From the NCBI RefSeq assembly GCF_000024725.1, contig NC_013960.1, positions 3,706,001-3,770,000 on the forward strand: 64,000 bases of DNA. The letters are read 5' to 3'. The notes beneath the pieces were generated by a model, which had not been told where the DNA came from, searched no databases, and was given only the letters and a program-made list of their open reading frames with translations. The translations under genes and the position numbers were made by a program. This document shows positions 8,763 through 18,757 of the stretch, in pieces; position 1 is the stretch's first letter, and each line of letters opens with the position of its first letter. The DNA is from Nitrosococcus halophilus Nc 4. GTDB taxonomy: Bacteria; Pseudomonadota; Gammaproteobacteria; Nitrosococcales; Nitrosococcaceae.

Positions 8763-9488
8763 TCAATCCAACCACTCGCTAAGGCGGGCCCGAAGGCGTA
8801 ACACAGCCTGACTGTGGATTTGGCTAACACGGGACTCACTCACCCCTAATACTTCGCCAATTTCCCGGAGGTTTAAATCCTCGACATAGTAGAGCGACAT
8901 CACCAACCGCTCCCGCTCCGGCAAACCATCAATAGCGCCGACCAACGCACTTCGGAAACTCTGATCCTGTAATCCGTCGAAGGGTCCCTGTAGCGGGGTG
9001 GTCAGAGGCTCTGTCTCCTCACCCTCGTTGAATTCATCGAGGCTAAATACTCGATACCCCCCTGCATCCTGTAAGAGTCGATGATAATCGTTGAGCGATA
9101 ATCCAAGTTCCTTGGCGACTTCATGATCGCGCGCGTCTCGGCCTTCGCGGTTCTCAATTTCTCGCATCACTTCAGCCACTTGCCGAGCCTTACGGTGGAC
9201 CGAACGAGGGGCCCAATCGTTGCGGCGAATCTCATCTAAAATAGCCCCCCGAATGCGGATTCCGGCATAAGTTTCAAAACTCGCGCCCTGGGAGGCATTA
9301 TAATTGCGGGCGGCTTCCAATAGACCAATCATGCCGGCCTGAATAAGGTCATCTAACTGGACGCTAGGTGGGAGCCGAGTTAACAAATGGTAGGCAATAC
9401 GCTTTACCAACGGCGCATATTGAATGACCAGTTCGTCACTCCTGGGTTTCTCCTCGGTCCGGGTAGCATAAGCGGCGACCCCATTCAT
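8763..9488 (-). CDS. fliA: Flagellar sigma factor FliA (sigma-28)
   Basis: The 241 residues contain sigma regions 2, 3 and 4: LVKRIAYHLLTRLPPSVQLDDLIQAG for region 2, RNDWAPRSVHRKAR for region 3, and LREIGEVLGVSESRVSQIHS for region 4.2. Length and sequence match FliA, which directs transcription of late flagellar genes. Its start overlaps the flhG stop by 4 bases, so it is part of the flhA-flhF-flhG-fliA transcript. Confidence 0.96.
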   Translation of the reverse strand: MNGVAAYATRTEEKPRSDELVIQYAPLVKRIAYHLLTRLPPSVQLDDLIQAGMIGLLEAARNYNASQGASFETYAGIRIRGAILDEIRRNDWAPRSVHRKARQVAEVMREIENREGRDARDHEVAKELGLSLNDYHRLLQDAGGYRVFSLDEFNEGEETEPLTTPLQGPFDGLQDQSFRSALVGAIDGLPERERLVMSLYYVEDLNLREIGEVLGVSESRVSQIHSQAVLRLRARLSEWLD

Positions 9489-10402
9489 AACAAATCCCCC
9501 TTACTATGAGTGGTCCCCGCATGGACCCGACTTGCTCCATCCGCAAAACACAGACTGTATTGCACTAGGCGTTCCACAAAGAATTCAAGGTGACCGCCTG
9601 GTTCCCGTCGCACCGGCCAACGAACCGCCTTTTGAGCTAAATGCATGAAGGCCATCGCTGATTTACTTCTAGGGTAACTATCCACCACCGCGCTTTGTTT
9701 CTTTACCGCCCTACGGAGATAATCGTCGTAAGGCACCACTCCTAAAAACTCCAACGTCACATCCAGAAACTGGTTGGTGACTTTGGCAAGTTTGTCATAC
9801 AATTCCCTGCCCTCCTGAATACTACGAGACATATTGGCGAGGAGATGAAACCGTTGCAGGTGATGATCCCGACTTAATACTTTGATCAAAGCATAAGCAT
9901 CAGTGATAGATGCGGGCTCATCACAGACCACCACGAGTACCTCCTGAGCTGCCCGGGTAAAGCTGATCACACTGTCAGAAATTCCGGCAGCAGTATCAAT
10001 TAACAAAACGTCTAGGGTTGTGCTGACTTCACTGAAGGCGTTGATAAGGCCGGCATGCTCAGCCGGGCTAAGACGGGCCATGGCTTGCACTCCCGAGGCT
10101 GCCGGTACAATTTTGATGCCTGCGGGTCCGGGGACAATAATCTCCCCTAGCGAACGTTCCCCTTTAATAACATGGGCCAGGTTATAAGTAGGCTGTAATC
10201 CTAGCAGCACATCGATATTGGCTAATCCGAGGTCAGCGTCCAACAACATCACTCTCTGGCCTTGACTTGCTAAAGCCACCGCCAAATTCACTGAAATGTT
10301 AGTTTTACCGACTCCCCCTTTACCGCCCGTCACCGCCACTACCCGGACAGGACGAGTCATCCGCCGCAAACCACTGGCCTGATCAATCCGCGCCTCAGAC
10401 AT
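9485..10402 (-). CDS. flhG: Flagellar number regulator FlhG/FleN (MinD-like ATPase)
   Basis: The deviant Walker A motif TGGKGGVGKTNIS, the switch LLDADLGLANIDVLLGL and LLIDTAAGISDSV mark a MinD/ParA-family ATPase. The start ATG at 10402 gives MSEARIDQASGLRRM, which holds the DQAxxLR motif known in FlhG/YlxH to stimulate the FlhF GTPase. Longer starts would add residues that overlap flhF. The protein limits flagellar number and acts with FlhF at the cell pole. It overlaps the flhF stop by 8 bases. Confidence 0.94.
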   Translation of the reverse strand: MSEARIDQASGLRRMTRPVRVVAVTGGKGGVGKTNISVNLAVALASQGQRVMLLDADLGLANIDVLLGLQPTYNLAHVIKGERSLGEIIVPGPAGIKIVPAASGVQAMARLSPAEHAGLINAFSEVSTTLDVLLIDTAAGISDSVISFTRAAQEVLVVVCDEPASITDAYALIKVLSRDHHLQRFHLLANMSRSIQEGRELYDKLAKVTNQFLDVTLEFLGVVPYDDYLRRAVKKQSAVVDSYPRSKSAMAFMHLAQKAVRWPVRREPGGHLEFFVERLVQYSLCFADGASRVHAGTTHSKGDLL

Positions 10403-11576
10403 GAGCATAATTTTTAGCCCTTCCAAATGCTTGAGCCAATACCTCATCAGCCAATCCTTTTTCCCTTTCACAGGCATACTCGGTGAGAAGATGGACTAGA
10501 TGCTGAGCACGGGCTGCGCCGAAGTCCTCCGGTACACGCTGCCCATCACTGATATAGGCAAGAGGCAACTGATGGCGGATAACTGTGGAGACAATCCCCC
10601 CTAGGCTCGCCGCTTCGTCGATTTTAGTCAGGATGCAGCCCGAGAGTTCAACCCGATTAAATTGCTGCACCACCTCATCCAGCGCCGAAGATTGAGTGGC
10701 CGCTGACAGGACTAGGTAATTCCTAATTTTTGGGCCTCCCCCGGCAAGCATGGCAAACTGTTTGGTAAGGTGCATATCCCGCTGACTCATACCCGCGGTG
10801 TCAATAAGCACTAACTGTCGATCCAGCAAGCCGTCCAGAATTTCCTCCAATGCTTGCCGATCCTGAGCGACCTTCACGGGAACACCCAGGATGCGGCCAT
10901 AGGTATGCAACTGTTCCTGCGCTCCGATACGGAAACTGTCAGTGGTTACCAGAGCCACGCTATGGATCCCACGGCGGAGTGCAAAGCGCGCCGCGATTTT
11001 CGCCACACTGGTAGTTTTCCCCACTCCAGTAGGACCAATGAGGGCCACAATCCCGCCAGTGGTCAAGGTATCATCATCGGCAATGGGGATAAGATCTGTC
11101 AGTACTTGCACTGCCTGCTGCCAAATTTGATGGGGGTCATTGCTGTTGCTCACCTGGGCAGCAAGCTGCCGGCAAAGCTCAGGCACAAGATCCAGTCCTA
11201 TTAACCGGCGGAGCAATTGGGCCTTAAGGGGGTGGCGCCGTCCCAATTCCCCCCAGGCAAGATCCGATAATTGCGTCTCTACTAGATTGCGTAAAGTTTT
11301 CATCTCTTGCCGCATCTCAAGCAGGAGAGGCTCTTGAGACTCATCCCGAGGGGCATTAGGAACAGGCCTCCTTTCTGGCAGCGGCTCTGCCTCTTGGCGA
11401 TGACGGGAATCCGAAGCTTGCTCTAGTACGGTGTCCTCATAATCCGTGGCGGCGACAATTTCAACGCCTCCGTCAACCGAACGATTTGACAAGATAACGG
11501 CATCTGCCCCCATCGCCTCCCGTACCTGCCGGATAGCTTGTCGCACATCCGGCGCTGTAAACCGTCTAATTTTCAT
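10395..11576 (-). CDS. flhF: Flagellar placement GTPase FlhF
   Basis: The 393 residues hold the basic N-terminal segment MKIRRFTAPDVRQAIRQVRE, a linker of low conservation, and an SRP-type NG GTPase domain. Within the domain are GPTGVGKTTSVAKIA (G1), DTAGMSQRD (G3) and TKIDEAASLGG (G4). FlhF recruits the first flagellar parts to the pole. It lies 23 bases after flhA and overlaps flhG. Confidence 0.96.
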   Translation of the reverse strand: MKIRRFTAPDVRQAIRQVREAMGADAVILSNRSVDGGVEIVAATDYEDTVLEQASDSRHRQEAEPLPERRPVPNAPRDESQEPLLLEMRQEMKTLRNLVETQLSDLAWGELGRRHPLKAQLLRRLIGLDLVPELCRQLAAQVSNSNDPHQIWQQAVQVLTDLIPIADDDTLTTGGIVALIGPTGVGKTTSVAKIAARFALRRGIHSVALVTTDSFRIGAQEQLHTYGRILGVPVKVAQDRQALEEILDGLLDRQLVLIDTAGMSQRDMHLTKQFAMLAGGGPKIRNYLVLSAATQSSALDEVVQQFNRVELSGCILTKIDEAASLGGIVSTVIRHQLPLAYISDGQRVPEDFGAARAQHLVHLLTEYACEREKGLADEVLAQAFGRAKNYAHV

Positions 11577-11599
11577 CGGCTACTTCCTAAAAAGTCACC

Positions 11600-13669
11600 T
11601 TAACTACCCACACTGGCGACGATGCGGACCTGCTTATCTTCCGGTATCTCGTTGTAGGACAGCACTTTAAGTTCAGGGATAGTGTGGTGAATAAACCGTG
11701 CGAGCCAAGCCCTTAATACCCCCTGTACCAACAGTATGGCGGGCTTTCCAACTGCCTCCTGCCGCTGGGCGCTTTCCTTCAAGGTGCGGTGCAGTTTTTC
11801 CGCTAGTCCAGGTTCCATATTGAGCCCCCCTCCTTCGTTGGCAGCCTGTAAAGAACGTAGCAATAATTGTTCCAAGTCAGGTGATATAGAAATAACTTCA
11901 AGTTCCTTGTTTAGCCCATTGATCTGCTGAACAATAGAACGTCCAAGAGCAATACGCACCATAGCCGTCAATACGGCGGGGTCTTGACTCCGCAGCGCGT
12001 GCTCTGCCAAAGTTTCGACGATGGTCCGCATATCGCGGATGGGCACCCCCTCCGTTAACAGCTGCTGTAGCACTTTCTGCACAACGCCCAAGGGCAAGGT
12101 CTCAGGCACCATTCCTTCCGTCAGTTTGGGGGCGACTTTGGTTAGATTCTCCAAGAGCTGCTGCACTTCCTCCCGTCCCAATAACTCATGGGCATGGTTT
12201 TGGAGGATTTGACTCAAGTGAGTGGCGATTACGGTCCCGGCATCGACTACCGTATAGCCTTGCACTTGAGCTTGTTCTCGCTGGGCTGGCTCGATCCAGA
12301 GGGCTTCTAAGCCAAATGCAGGATCCTGGGTGGGGGTTCCTTCCACTTTACCAAACACCTGACCGGGATTGATGGCCATCTCCCGTTCCGGGAAAATTTC
12401 CGCCTCCCCCACCGTGACTCCAAAAAGGGTAATTCGATAAGCCGTGGGAGCTAGATTTAAGTTATCGCGGATATGAACGGCCGGGATTAGAAATCCCCAC
12501 TCCTGGGACAGCTTTTTCCGCACCCCTTTGATGCGTCCCATCAACTGCCCTCCCTGGGCCTTATCCACCATGGGAATCAAGCGATAGCCTATCTCCAAAC
12601 CAATGGGATCCACGGGAGGAATATCCTCCCAAGAAAGCTCTGGGGTCTCCAGGGGAGCCGGTGGCGGTGGTGCCGCTTCAATTTTTTGCTGCCGGCTGAG
12701 GTGCCAAGCAGCAAAGCCGCAGAGAGAAGCCAACCCTAAGAAGGCGAGGTTAGGCATTCCGGGGATAAGCCCCATGCCCCCGAGGACGGCGGCAACAACA
12801 GCCAAGGGCTTGGGATTCTCAAATAATTGGGTCAAAATTTGAGTGCCCATATCTTGGGCATGGGAAACCCGGGTGACAAGAATGCCTGCGGCAGTAGAGA
12901 GCACTAAGGAAGGAATCTGGGCGACCAGGCCATCGCCAATGGTCAACAGAGTGTAGTTCCGGGCTGCCTCGCTAAAGGAAAGATCATGTTGGAGAAGCCC
13001 CACTGAAAGTCCGCCAATGACATTAATCAGCAGGATTAAAATCCCTGCAATGGCATCACCACGAACAAACTTGCTGGCCCCGTCCATGGAACCATAAAAA
13101 TCAGCTTCCTCCATGATCTCCTGGCGCCGGAGCCGGGCTTCCTCCTGCTCAATCAAGCCGGCATTGAGATCCGCATCAATGGCCATTTGCTTACCAGGCA
13201 TGGCATCCAAGGTAAAGCGGGCGCTCACTTCGGAGATCCGGGTCGCCCCTTTGGTCACCACCACAAAATTAATGATGACCAAAATCAAAAACACCACCAA
13301 GCCCACCGCATAGTTGCCTCCGATCACAAACTCGCCAAAGGCTTGGATGACCTGGCCGGCAGCATCGGGCCCCGTGTGGCCCTCCAATAGCACCGCTCGT
13401 GTAGAGGCCACATTCAAAGCCAGCCGCATCAGGGTGGCAAGCAGTAAAATCGTGGGAAAAGCAGCAAAATCCAGTGGTCGGTGGGCATAAACACCCGCCA
13501 GCAATACCACCAGCGCCAGGGAAATGTTGAAGGTAAAAAGCAAATCGAGCAGTACCGCCGGCAACGGCAACACCATCATCGACAGCATGAGGAGCAATAT
13601 TAATGGCGCACCTAGCCCATTACGACTGAGTTCCCGCAAATTTCCCAGCACGCTGGCAGCATTCATCAC
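11600..13669 (-). CDS. flhA: Flagellar type III export gate protein FlhA
   Basis: The 689-residue length and the FHIPEP-family N-terminus are clear: FNISLALVVLLAGVY, LRLALNVASTRAVLLEG, and the cytoplasmic loop MPGKQMAIDADLNAGLI. Eight or so membrane helices are followed by a large soluble C-terminal domain from about residue 330. The start is GTG at 13669 or ATG at 13666. The 119-base gap to flhB is filled by a dispersed repeat with a strong hairpin, so this gene may have altered expression relative to flhB. Confidence 0.97.
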   Translation of the reverse strand: MMNAASVLGNLRELSRNGLGAPLILLLMLSMMVLPLPAVLLDLLFTFNISLALVVLLAGVYAHRPLDFAAFPTILLLATLMRLALNVASTRAVLLEGHTGPDAAGQVIQAFGEFVIGGNYAVGLVVFLILVIINFVVVTKGATRISEVSARFTLDAMPGKQMAIDADLNAGLIEQEEARLRRQEIMEEADFYGSMDGASKFVRGDAIAGILILLINVIGGLSVGLLQHDLSFSEAARNYTLLTIGDGLVAQIPSLVLSTAAGILVTRVSHAQDMGTQILTQLFENPKPLAVVAAVLGGMGLIPGMPNLAFLGLASLCGFAAWHLSRQQKIEAAPPPPAPLETPELSWEDIPPVDPIGLEIGYRLIPMVDKAQGGQLMGRIKGVRKKLSQEWGFLIPAVHIRDNLNLAPTAYRITLFGVTVGEAEIFPEREMAINPGQVFGKVEGTPTQDPAFGLEALWIEPAQREQAQVQGYTVVDAGTVIATHLSQILQNHAHELLGREEVQQLLENLTKVAPKLTEGMVPETLPLGVVQKVLQQLLTEGVPIRDMRTIVETLAEHALRSQDPAVLTAMVRIALGRSIVQQINGLNKELEVISISPDLEQLLLRSLQAANEGGGLNMEPGLAEKLHRTLKESAQRQEAVGKPAILLVQGVLRAWLARFIHHTIPELKVLSYNEIPEDKQVRIVASVGS

Positions 13670-13670
13670 A

Positions 13671-13778
13671 TTAAGTACCTATGAATAAAATATGAGGTGT
13701 TTTAGGAGGGAGCCGGTGGTGTTCCCTGTCCCCTGGCTCCACACCACCGGCTCGCTCCAGGAATACTTCAAAACTTTT
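13671..13778 (+). repeat. Dispersed modular repeat, copy B, inside the flagellar operon
   Basis: The left end TTAAGTACCTATGAATAAAA and right end ACTTCAAAACTTTT match copy A at 2613-2764; the middle module is absent. It contains a perfect 12-bp inverted repeat, GAGCCGGTGGTG at 13710-13721 and CACCACCGGCTC at 13742-13753. On the RNA this would form a strong hairpin between flhB and flhA. Confidence 0.75.
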
Positions 13779-13788
13779 ACTGAGATGC

Positions 13789-14922
13789 TTAATCTCTCCT
13801 TAAGTCCTCAGGTATCGGGAATTCATCGGGCAAGGAAGCGGGTTTAATACCTCCTTGTCGCTGATAGCGACGCAATTGGAAGACATAGGCCAACACCTGA
13901 GCCACAGCCACATACAGCCCGGCTGGAATTTCCTGATTCAATTCAGTGTTGTAATAAAGAGCGCGGCTTAAGGATGGCGCCGAAAGAACAGGCACATTAT
14001 TGGCTGCTGCCACGGCTCGAATTTTGAGGGCCACCTGATCGGCACCTTTAGCCACCACGCGCGGAGCCCCCCCCTTATCCTGCTGGTAGTCCAAAGCCAC
14101 TGCGTAATGGGTGGGATTGGTCACCACCACATTGGCCTGGGGAACCGCCGCCATCATCCGGCGGCCTGCTATTTCCCGCTGTACTCGACGAACCCTCGCC
14201 TTGAGTTCGGGGCTACCCTCGGTTTCTTTATGCTCCTCTTTAATCTCTTGATGAGTCATCTTCAACTGCCGAGTATGGTGCCAATGTTGAAAGGGGGCAT
14301 CGATAGCGGCGATGAGCACAAGGCTGGCCGAAAGGCCCAAAAAGCTCCATCCCATCAAGTGGGCGAGTTGGTACAGGGCGGGGATAAGCCCTTGTCGCCC
14401 CAAAGCGATGAGATCGGGGCCCAAATACCAAAACAGCACACAAGCAATTCCCCCTAAAAGCAAGAACTTAGCTAAGGCCTTGAGTAACTCCATCCACCCC
14501 TGGGGACCAAAAACCCGTTTCATGCCCTTAAGGGGATCTAATTTCTCCCACTTAAACCCCAGCGCCTGGAAACTAAAGCTCCATCCCCCCATCAGCAGGG
14601 GCGCTGCTAATGCCGCAATGAGCGTCAGGAACAGAAAGGGCGTTATCGTTTTGAGGGCTTCCCAGAGGGCTTGCTGAAACTGCAAAATGGCTGCGGCCGG
14701 CTCGAAGATCTGGGCCCGCTCTAAGCGCAGGCCCTGCCGCATCAGCTCAGCAAGCCCTTGAAGAAAAAACTCTCCCATCAACAACAAACCCAGGGCAGAA
14801 CTTAGCAGCAAAACCGTCGTACTGAGTTCCCGGGAACGGGGAACCTGGCCCTTTTCCCGGGCCTCCTGCTGACGTTTCGGAGTCGGTTGTTCCGTCCGCT
14901 CTTGGGCGCTAGACTCCGCCAC
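13789..14922 (-). CDS. flhB: Flagellar export substrate-switch protein FlhB
   Basis: The 377 residues start AESSAQERTEQPTPKRQQEA, a classic FlhB N-terminus. Four membrane helices follow, then the cytoplasmic domain with the self-cleaving NPTH motif (VVVTNPTHYAVAL). FlhB controls the switch from rod-hook to filament export. The start is GTG, sharing one base with the fliR stop (TAGTG), which implies translational coupling. Confidence 0.97.
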   Translation of the reverse strand: MAESSAQERTEQPTPKRQQEAREKGQVPRSRELSTTVLLLSSALGLLLMGEFFLQGLAELMRQGLRLERAQIFEPAAAILQFQQALWEALKTITPFLFLTLIAALAAPLLMGGWSFSFQALGFKWEKLDPLKGMKRVFGPQGWMELLKALAKFLLLGGIACVLFWYLGPDLIALGRQGLIPALYQLAHLMGWSFLGLSASLVLIAAIDAPFQHWHHTRQLKMTHQEIKEEHKETEGSPELKARVRRVQREIAGRRMMAAVPQANVVVTNPTHYAVALDYQQDKGGAPRVVAKGADQVALKIRAVAAANNVPVLSAPSLSRALYYNTELNQEIPAGLYVAVAQVLAYVFQLRRYQRQGGIKPASLPDEFPIPEDLRRD

Positions 14923-15701
14923 TAACCCTCTTCTCCCAGCAGGGTCCGAATAAGGTCCAGGGCAGTATCAACAAGGTTGACCAGATGACTCGAGGTACTG
15001 GGTAAAGTGAATAAAAGTATCCCAAAACCCAGGATGAGGGTGAGAGGAAAACCGATGGAAAAAGGATTCAATTGAGGGGCGGCACGAGTCATCACGCCGA
15101 AGGTCAAGTTAACCAACAGCAATGCCCCAATGGCCGGCAAAGCAATTAGCATACTGCCAGCAAACATCCAACTGCCTCCCCCAACCAGTTGCCAGAAATT
15201 ATCCGAGTTCAAACCACTCATCCCAAGGGGCAACCTATAAAAACTCTCCGCCAACACCTGGATCACCACCAAATGACCGTCTAAAGCCAAAAACACGAGG
15301 GTGATTAAGATTTGATAAAGTTGTGAAATCATCGAAACTGAAACCCCGTGCTGGGGATCTATCATGGAAGCAAATCCCAGCCCCATCTGCATCGCCACGG
15401 TCTGACCGCCGATAACAAAGGCCTGGAACACCATCTGCAAGACAAAGGCCATGGCTATCCCAATCAGGAACTGTTGGATAATCAGCAACCCTCCTTGCAA
15501 ACTCAAGGGGGAGACGGGAGTGGTGGGGATCACAGGGGCAATCACTACCGTTAAGGCCAACGCGAGGACTAACCGCACGCGCACCGGAACCACAGCGCTC
15601 CCAAAGAGCGGAACCGCCATCAATAATGCGCCGATGCGGCAAAAAGGCCACAGATAAGCACCAATCAAAGCGCTAATTTCGTCGCTGGTAAAATGCATCA
15701 C
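14922..15701 (-). CDS. fliR: Flagellar export gate protein FliR
   Basis: The 259-residue polytopic protein matches FliR in length and signatures (RVRLVLALALTVVIAP, FVIGGQTVAMQMGLGFASMIDPQHG). It belongs to the FliPQR export gate in the flagellar basal body. It lies one base after fliQ and overlaps flhB. Confidence 0.96.
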   Translation of the reverse strand: MMHFTSDEISALIGAYLWPFCRIGALLMAVPLFGSAVVPVRVRLVLALALTVVIAPVIPTTPVSPLSLQGGLLIIQQFLIGIAMAFVLQMVFQAFVIGGQTVAMQMGLGFASMIDPQHGVSVSMISQLYQILITLVFLALDGHLVVIQVLAESFYRLPLGMSGLNSDNFWQLVGGGSWMFAGSMLIALPAIGALLLVNLTFGVMTRAAPQLNPFSIGFPLTLILGFGILLFTLPSTSSHLVNLVDTALDLIRTLLGEEG

Positions 15702-15702
15702 C

Positions 15703-15972
15703 TCACCCGATAAGGGCAGGAATATCCCTAAACAACTGCCGGGTGTAATCCAGCACCAACCGCAGCATCCAAGGGCCGGCGAGGGCCATCGTCAACAAGA
15801 TGGCCAAAAGTTTGGGAATAAAGCTCAAAGTCATCTCATTGATCTGAGTCGCCGCTTGAAACATGCTCACTAATAGTCCCACTGCTAAAGACGGTAACAA
15901 CAGGACCAGCAACAACAGGGTGATAACTTCAAGACCGCGATGGAGAAGGGAAAGTACGGTATCGGGAGTCAT
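15703..15972 (-). CDS. fliQ: Flagellar export gate protein FliQ
   Basis: The 89 residues hold two membrane helices with the FliQ signatures [20 protein letters not shown] and [10 protein letters not shown]. Its start overlaps the fliP stop by 4 bases (ATGA). The length is standard for the family. Confidence 0.96.
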   Translation of the reverse strand: MTPDTVLSLLHRGLEVITLLLLVLLLPSLAVGLLVSMFQAATQINEMTLSFIPKLLAILLTMALAGPWMLRLVLDYTRQLFRDIPALIG

Positions 15973-16778
15973 GGCGCGATATAAAAACTTGAGGCTAAGG
16001 TGCCCATGAGCAGGGACCAGCCATCAATCAATACGAATAGCAGGAGCTTAAAGGGTAACGACACCAACATAGGAGAGAGCATCATCATTCCCATGGCCAT
16101 GAGCACACTGGCCACCACTAGATCAATAATGAGAAAAGGAATAAACAGCAAGAAGCCAATCTGAAAAGCGGTCTTGAGTTCACTGGTAATAAAGGCGGGC
16201 ACCAATAAGGAAAAGGGAACTTGAGCCGGGGATTCAAAGGCTTTCTGCCCAGCGATCTCTGCAAATAGCTGCAGGTCGGTCTCCCGAGTCTGGGCCATCA
16301 TGAAATGGCGAAACGGCTCTCTTGTCCGCACCAAAGCCTCCGTCACCGAAATTTCTTCTTGCAGGTAGGGCCTTACCCCCTCCTGATAGGCCTTATCAAG
16401 CACCGGACCCATGATAAAGAAAGTCAAAAATAGGGTAAGTCCAATCAGAATTTGGCTAGAGGGAGTCTGGGCTAAGCCCAAGGCTTGACGCAGAATCGAG
16501 AGCACCACAATAATGCGGGTAAAGGAAGTCATCATCATGACCGCCGCCGGCAGCAGGGTGAGGGCTGTCATCAGCCCTAAAATCTGCAAAGTGACGGTAT
16601 AGGTCTGCTCGCCACTCCCCTCTGTGGTCACCGCCAGCGCCGGCACACCAGGTGCTGCCAAGCCCATTGCCGTAGGCAACAACAGCAGCGCAACCAACAA
16701 CGCTAACCTGCCCCCCGGTGGCTTCCCCCCACTGGCCTGCCCTCTCTTCCCCTGCCGGAGTGTTCCTTCCCCCCTCAT
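15969..16778 (-). CDS. fliP: Flagellar export gate protein FliP
   Basis: The 269-residue protein has a cleavable signal peptide (residues about 25-43, ending MGLAAPG) followed by the FliP signatures [20 protein letters not shown] and [20 protein letters not shown]. The ATG at 16778 overlaps the fliO stop (ATGA). The frame is open for 85 more residues upstream, but these only re-read fliO. Confidence 0.96.
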   Translation of the reverse strand: MRGEGTLRQGKRGQASGGKPPGGRLALLVALLLLPTAMGLAAPGVPALAVTTEGSGEQTYTVTLQILGLMTALTLLPAAVMMMTSFTRIIVVLSILRQALGLAQTPSSQILIGLTLFLTFFIMGPVLDKAYQEGVRPYLQEEISVTEALVRTREPFRHFMMAQTRETDLQLFAEIAGQKAFESPAQVPFSLLVPAFITSELKTAFQIGFLLFIPFLIIDLVVASVLMAMGMMMLSPMLVSLPFKLLLFVLIDGWSLLMGTLASSFYIAP

Positions 16779-17266
16779 GAGTATTCCCCTGGTTTCAATG
16801 CTCGCTCCAAATGCCGAGCAAAGGGACTTCTCGAAGAGTGGGGCGACACCGGGATGGGAGTCTTTAGCACATGCAAGGTGCGTATCTGCCCTGGACAAAC
16901 TCCAAGCAACAACTGTTGCTCGCCGACCTGCACTAGTACGAGCCGCTCTCGGGTCCCCAGGGAGATCCCTTCCAGAATTTGGAGGTTGCGATGCGCGCCA
17001 CGCTGCAAACCAGGGAGCCGGCGGAGAAACCAAGCCACTAGGGCAATGACTCCCAACACCAACCCCAATGCAAAAACCATCTGCAACACCTCACCGGCAG
17101 CAACTGTCTGGGCAGGAAAACCCTGGACTCGCTCCTCGCTTCCCTGGGCTTGTTCTTCTGAAATTGCAGCCGGCTGGGCGTTTATGCTTGCAGCCCAAGC
17201 TCTTTGACCGACAGAAACAAAAAGCAATAAGACCAGAACAATAACGGTATAAGGGGCTTTACTCAT
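16775..17266 (-). CDS. fliO: Flagellar biosynthesis protein FliO
   Basis: The 163-residue protein has an N-terminal hydrophobic signal, a low-complexity Gln/Glu stretch, and one membrane helix ([20 protein letters not shown]). The FliO domain follows ([20 protein letters not shown]). FliO assists assembly of the FliPQR gate. It overlaps both fliN and fliP by 4 bases. Confidence 0.93.
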   Translation of the reverse strand: MSKAPYTVIVLVLLLFVSVGQRAWAASINAQPAAISEEQAQGSEERVQGFPAQTVAAGEVLQMVFALGLVLGVIALVAWFLRRLPGLQRGAHRNLQILEGISLGTRERLVLVQVGEQQLLLGVCPGQIRTLHVLKTPIPVSPHSSRSPFARHLERALKPGEYS

Positions 17267-17721
17267 TTTAGCTTCCTTACCCGCTCGGTGGTGCTGATCA
17301 CATCGGTAAGACGAATACCAAATTTCTCATTGACCACCACGACTTCGCCATGGGCAATAAGACAACCATTGACTAACACATCTAAGGGTTCCCCGGCGAG
17401 CCGTTCCAACTCCACCACAGAACCTCGGTTTAATTTCAGTAAATCCCGAATGCTGATCCTGGTGCGCCCTATCTCCATGGCCATGGTCACCGGGATATCC
17501 AGGATAAGATCCAAGTTAATATCCTTGGCAGCTGCGGTGGGATCAGTCGCCAACTCTTCTAATGTTGGCGGGGCGTAGGGTTCGGCAGAGGACTCCGCCT
17601 GAGCCTTGGAGGCCGCTGTTTGCCCTTGCCTAGAACCCGAGTCACCCGCTTGCTCTCCCGCCAGCGACGCCACCCATTCATCAGCGGCGGTGGGATCTTG
17701 GTTTTTAGGATGATCGGCCAT
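17263..17721 (-). CDS. fliN: Flagellar switch protein FliN
   Basis: The C-terminal 85 residues form a SpoA/FliN domain (LDIPVTMAMEIGRTRISIRD, GEPLDVLVNGCLIAHGEVVVVNEKFGIRLTDV). The N-terminal 65 residues are acidic and low in complexity, as in FliN of many gammaproteobacteria. It overlaps the end of fliM by 17 bases. It is part of the C-ring with FliM. Confidence 0.97.
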   Translation of the reverse strand: MADHPKNQDPTAADEWVASLAGEQAGDSGSRQGQTAASKAQAESSAEPYAPPTLEELATDPTAAAKDINLDLILDIPVTMAMEIGRTRISIRDLLKLNRGSVVELERLAGEPLDVLVNGCLIAHGEVVVVNEKFGIRLTDVISTTERVRKLK

Positions 17722-18754
17722 AGGCGACCTTCTGGCTTAAAGTAGGCTTCTCCGCAAACAACCCCTGATGGGGCAGAGGTTCGACTACTTTTAAGGCGTA
17801 ATTATCGTTATGAACCCCATAACGGGCACGGAACACCGGCACCCCATCTGCCTGGGCAGTGAGGATAGAGGGCAGTTCAATGGGCAAAATATCACCTGGC
17901 TCAAGCGCTAATATTTCTCGCAAGGAAAGTTGAGTCTCCGCGAGGGTGCAGGACAGTTCGACCTCCGCCTCCAATATTTTTTCTTGCAGCGCTTGATCCC
18001 AGCGTTCGTCTACCTGGCTAGAGCCACTTTGCCTTCCCACTTCCAGCAACTCACGAATGGGTTCCAGCATGGCATAGGGCAAAGTGATGTGAAATTCACC
18101 TCCCCCGCCATCGAATTCCACGAAAAAGGTGGAAACCACCACCACTTCACTGGGGCTGACAATGGTGGCGAACTGGGGGTTGGGTTCTGCCTGTAGGTAC
18201 TCAAAATGCACCGCGAGTACGGGCTCCCAAGCCTGTTCCAGATCCGCAAACACCTTTTCGAGGACGAGTTGGACAACCCGGACTTCAGTGGGCGTAAACT
18301 CCCGGCCTTCAATGCGGGCATAGGAGCGGCGAGCATAAGCTCGACCTGAACCACCGAAATAATTATCCACCATCATAAACACCAGCTTCGGGTCAAACAC
18401 GAACAGGCTGGTGCCCTGCAAGGGGGACATTTGCACCATATTCAGGCTAGTAGGAACAAACAAGGTGTGGATATATTCGGAAAACTTGACCATCTGCATA
18501 CCCGACACCGTCACATCGATAGCACGCCGAAAGAGGTTAAATAGACTGCGGCGAAGCTGACGGACAAAACGCTCATTAATCATCTCCAAAGCTGGCAGGC
18601 GGGCTCGAACAATACGGTCCTCACTGCTAAAATCGTAAGGGCGTACCGCCTCTTCACCTGCTACAGCTTTGGTCTCGGTATTGACCTCGCCATCGGCCAT
18701 GCCTGACAGCAGGGCATCGACCTCATCCTGAGAAAGAATGTCGGTAGCAGCCAT
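17705..18754 (-). CDS. fliM: Flagellar switch protein FliM
   Basis: The 349 residues begin with the CheY-P binding peptide ILSQDEVDALLSG. The CheC-like middle domain (FSSEDRIVRARLPALEMINE) and a C-terminal SpoA domain follow. The intact CheY-binding peptide implies that a CheY is encoded elsewhere, since no che genes are in this window. It lies 3 bases after fliL. Confidence 0.97.
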   Translation of the reverse strand: MAATDILSQDEVDALLSGMADGEVNTETKAVAGEEAVRPYDFSSEDRIVRARLPALEMINERFVRQLRRSLFNLFRRAIDVTVSGMQMVKFSEYIHTLFVPTSLNMVQMSPLQGTSLFVFDPKLVFMMVDNYFGGSGRAYARRSYARIEGREFTPTEVRVVQLVLEKVFADLEQAWEPVLAVHFEYLQAEPNPQFATIVSPSEVVVVSTFFVEFDGGGGEFHITLPYAMLEPIRELLEVGRQSGSSQVDERWDQALQEKILEAEVELSCTLAETQLSLREILALEPGDILPIELPSILTAQADGVPVFRARYGVHNDNYALKVVEPLPHQGLFAEKPTLSQKVAYGRSS

Positions 18755-18757
18755 GGG

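Noticed and set aside
16779-17033. N-terminal extension of FliP by 85 residues
   Set aside because: It re-reads fliO in another frame; the ATG at 16778 overlaps the fliO stop and is followed by a signal peptide typical of FliP.
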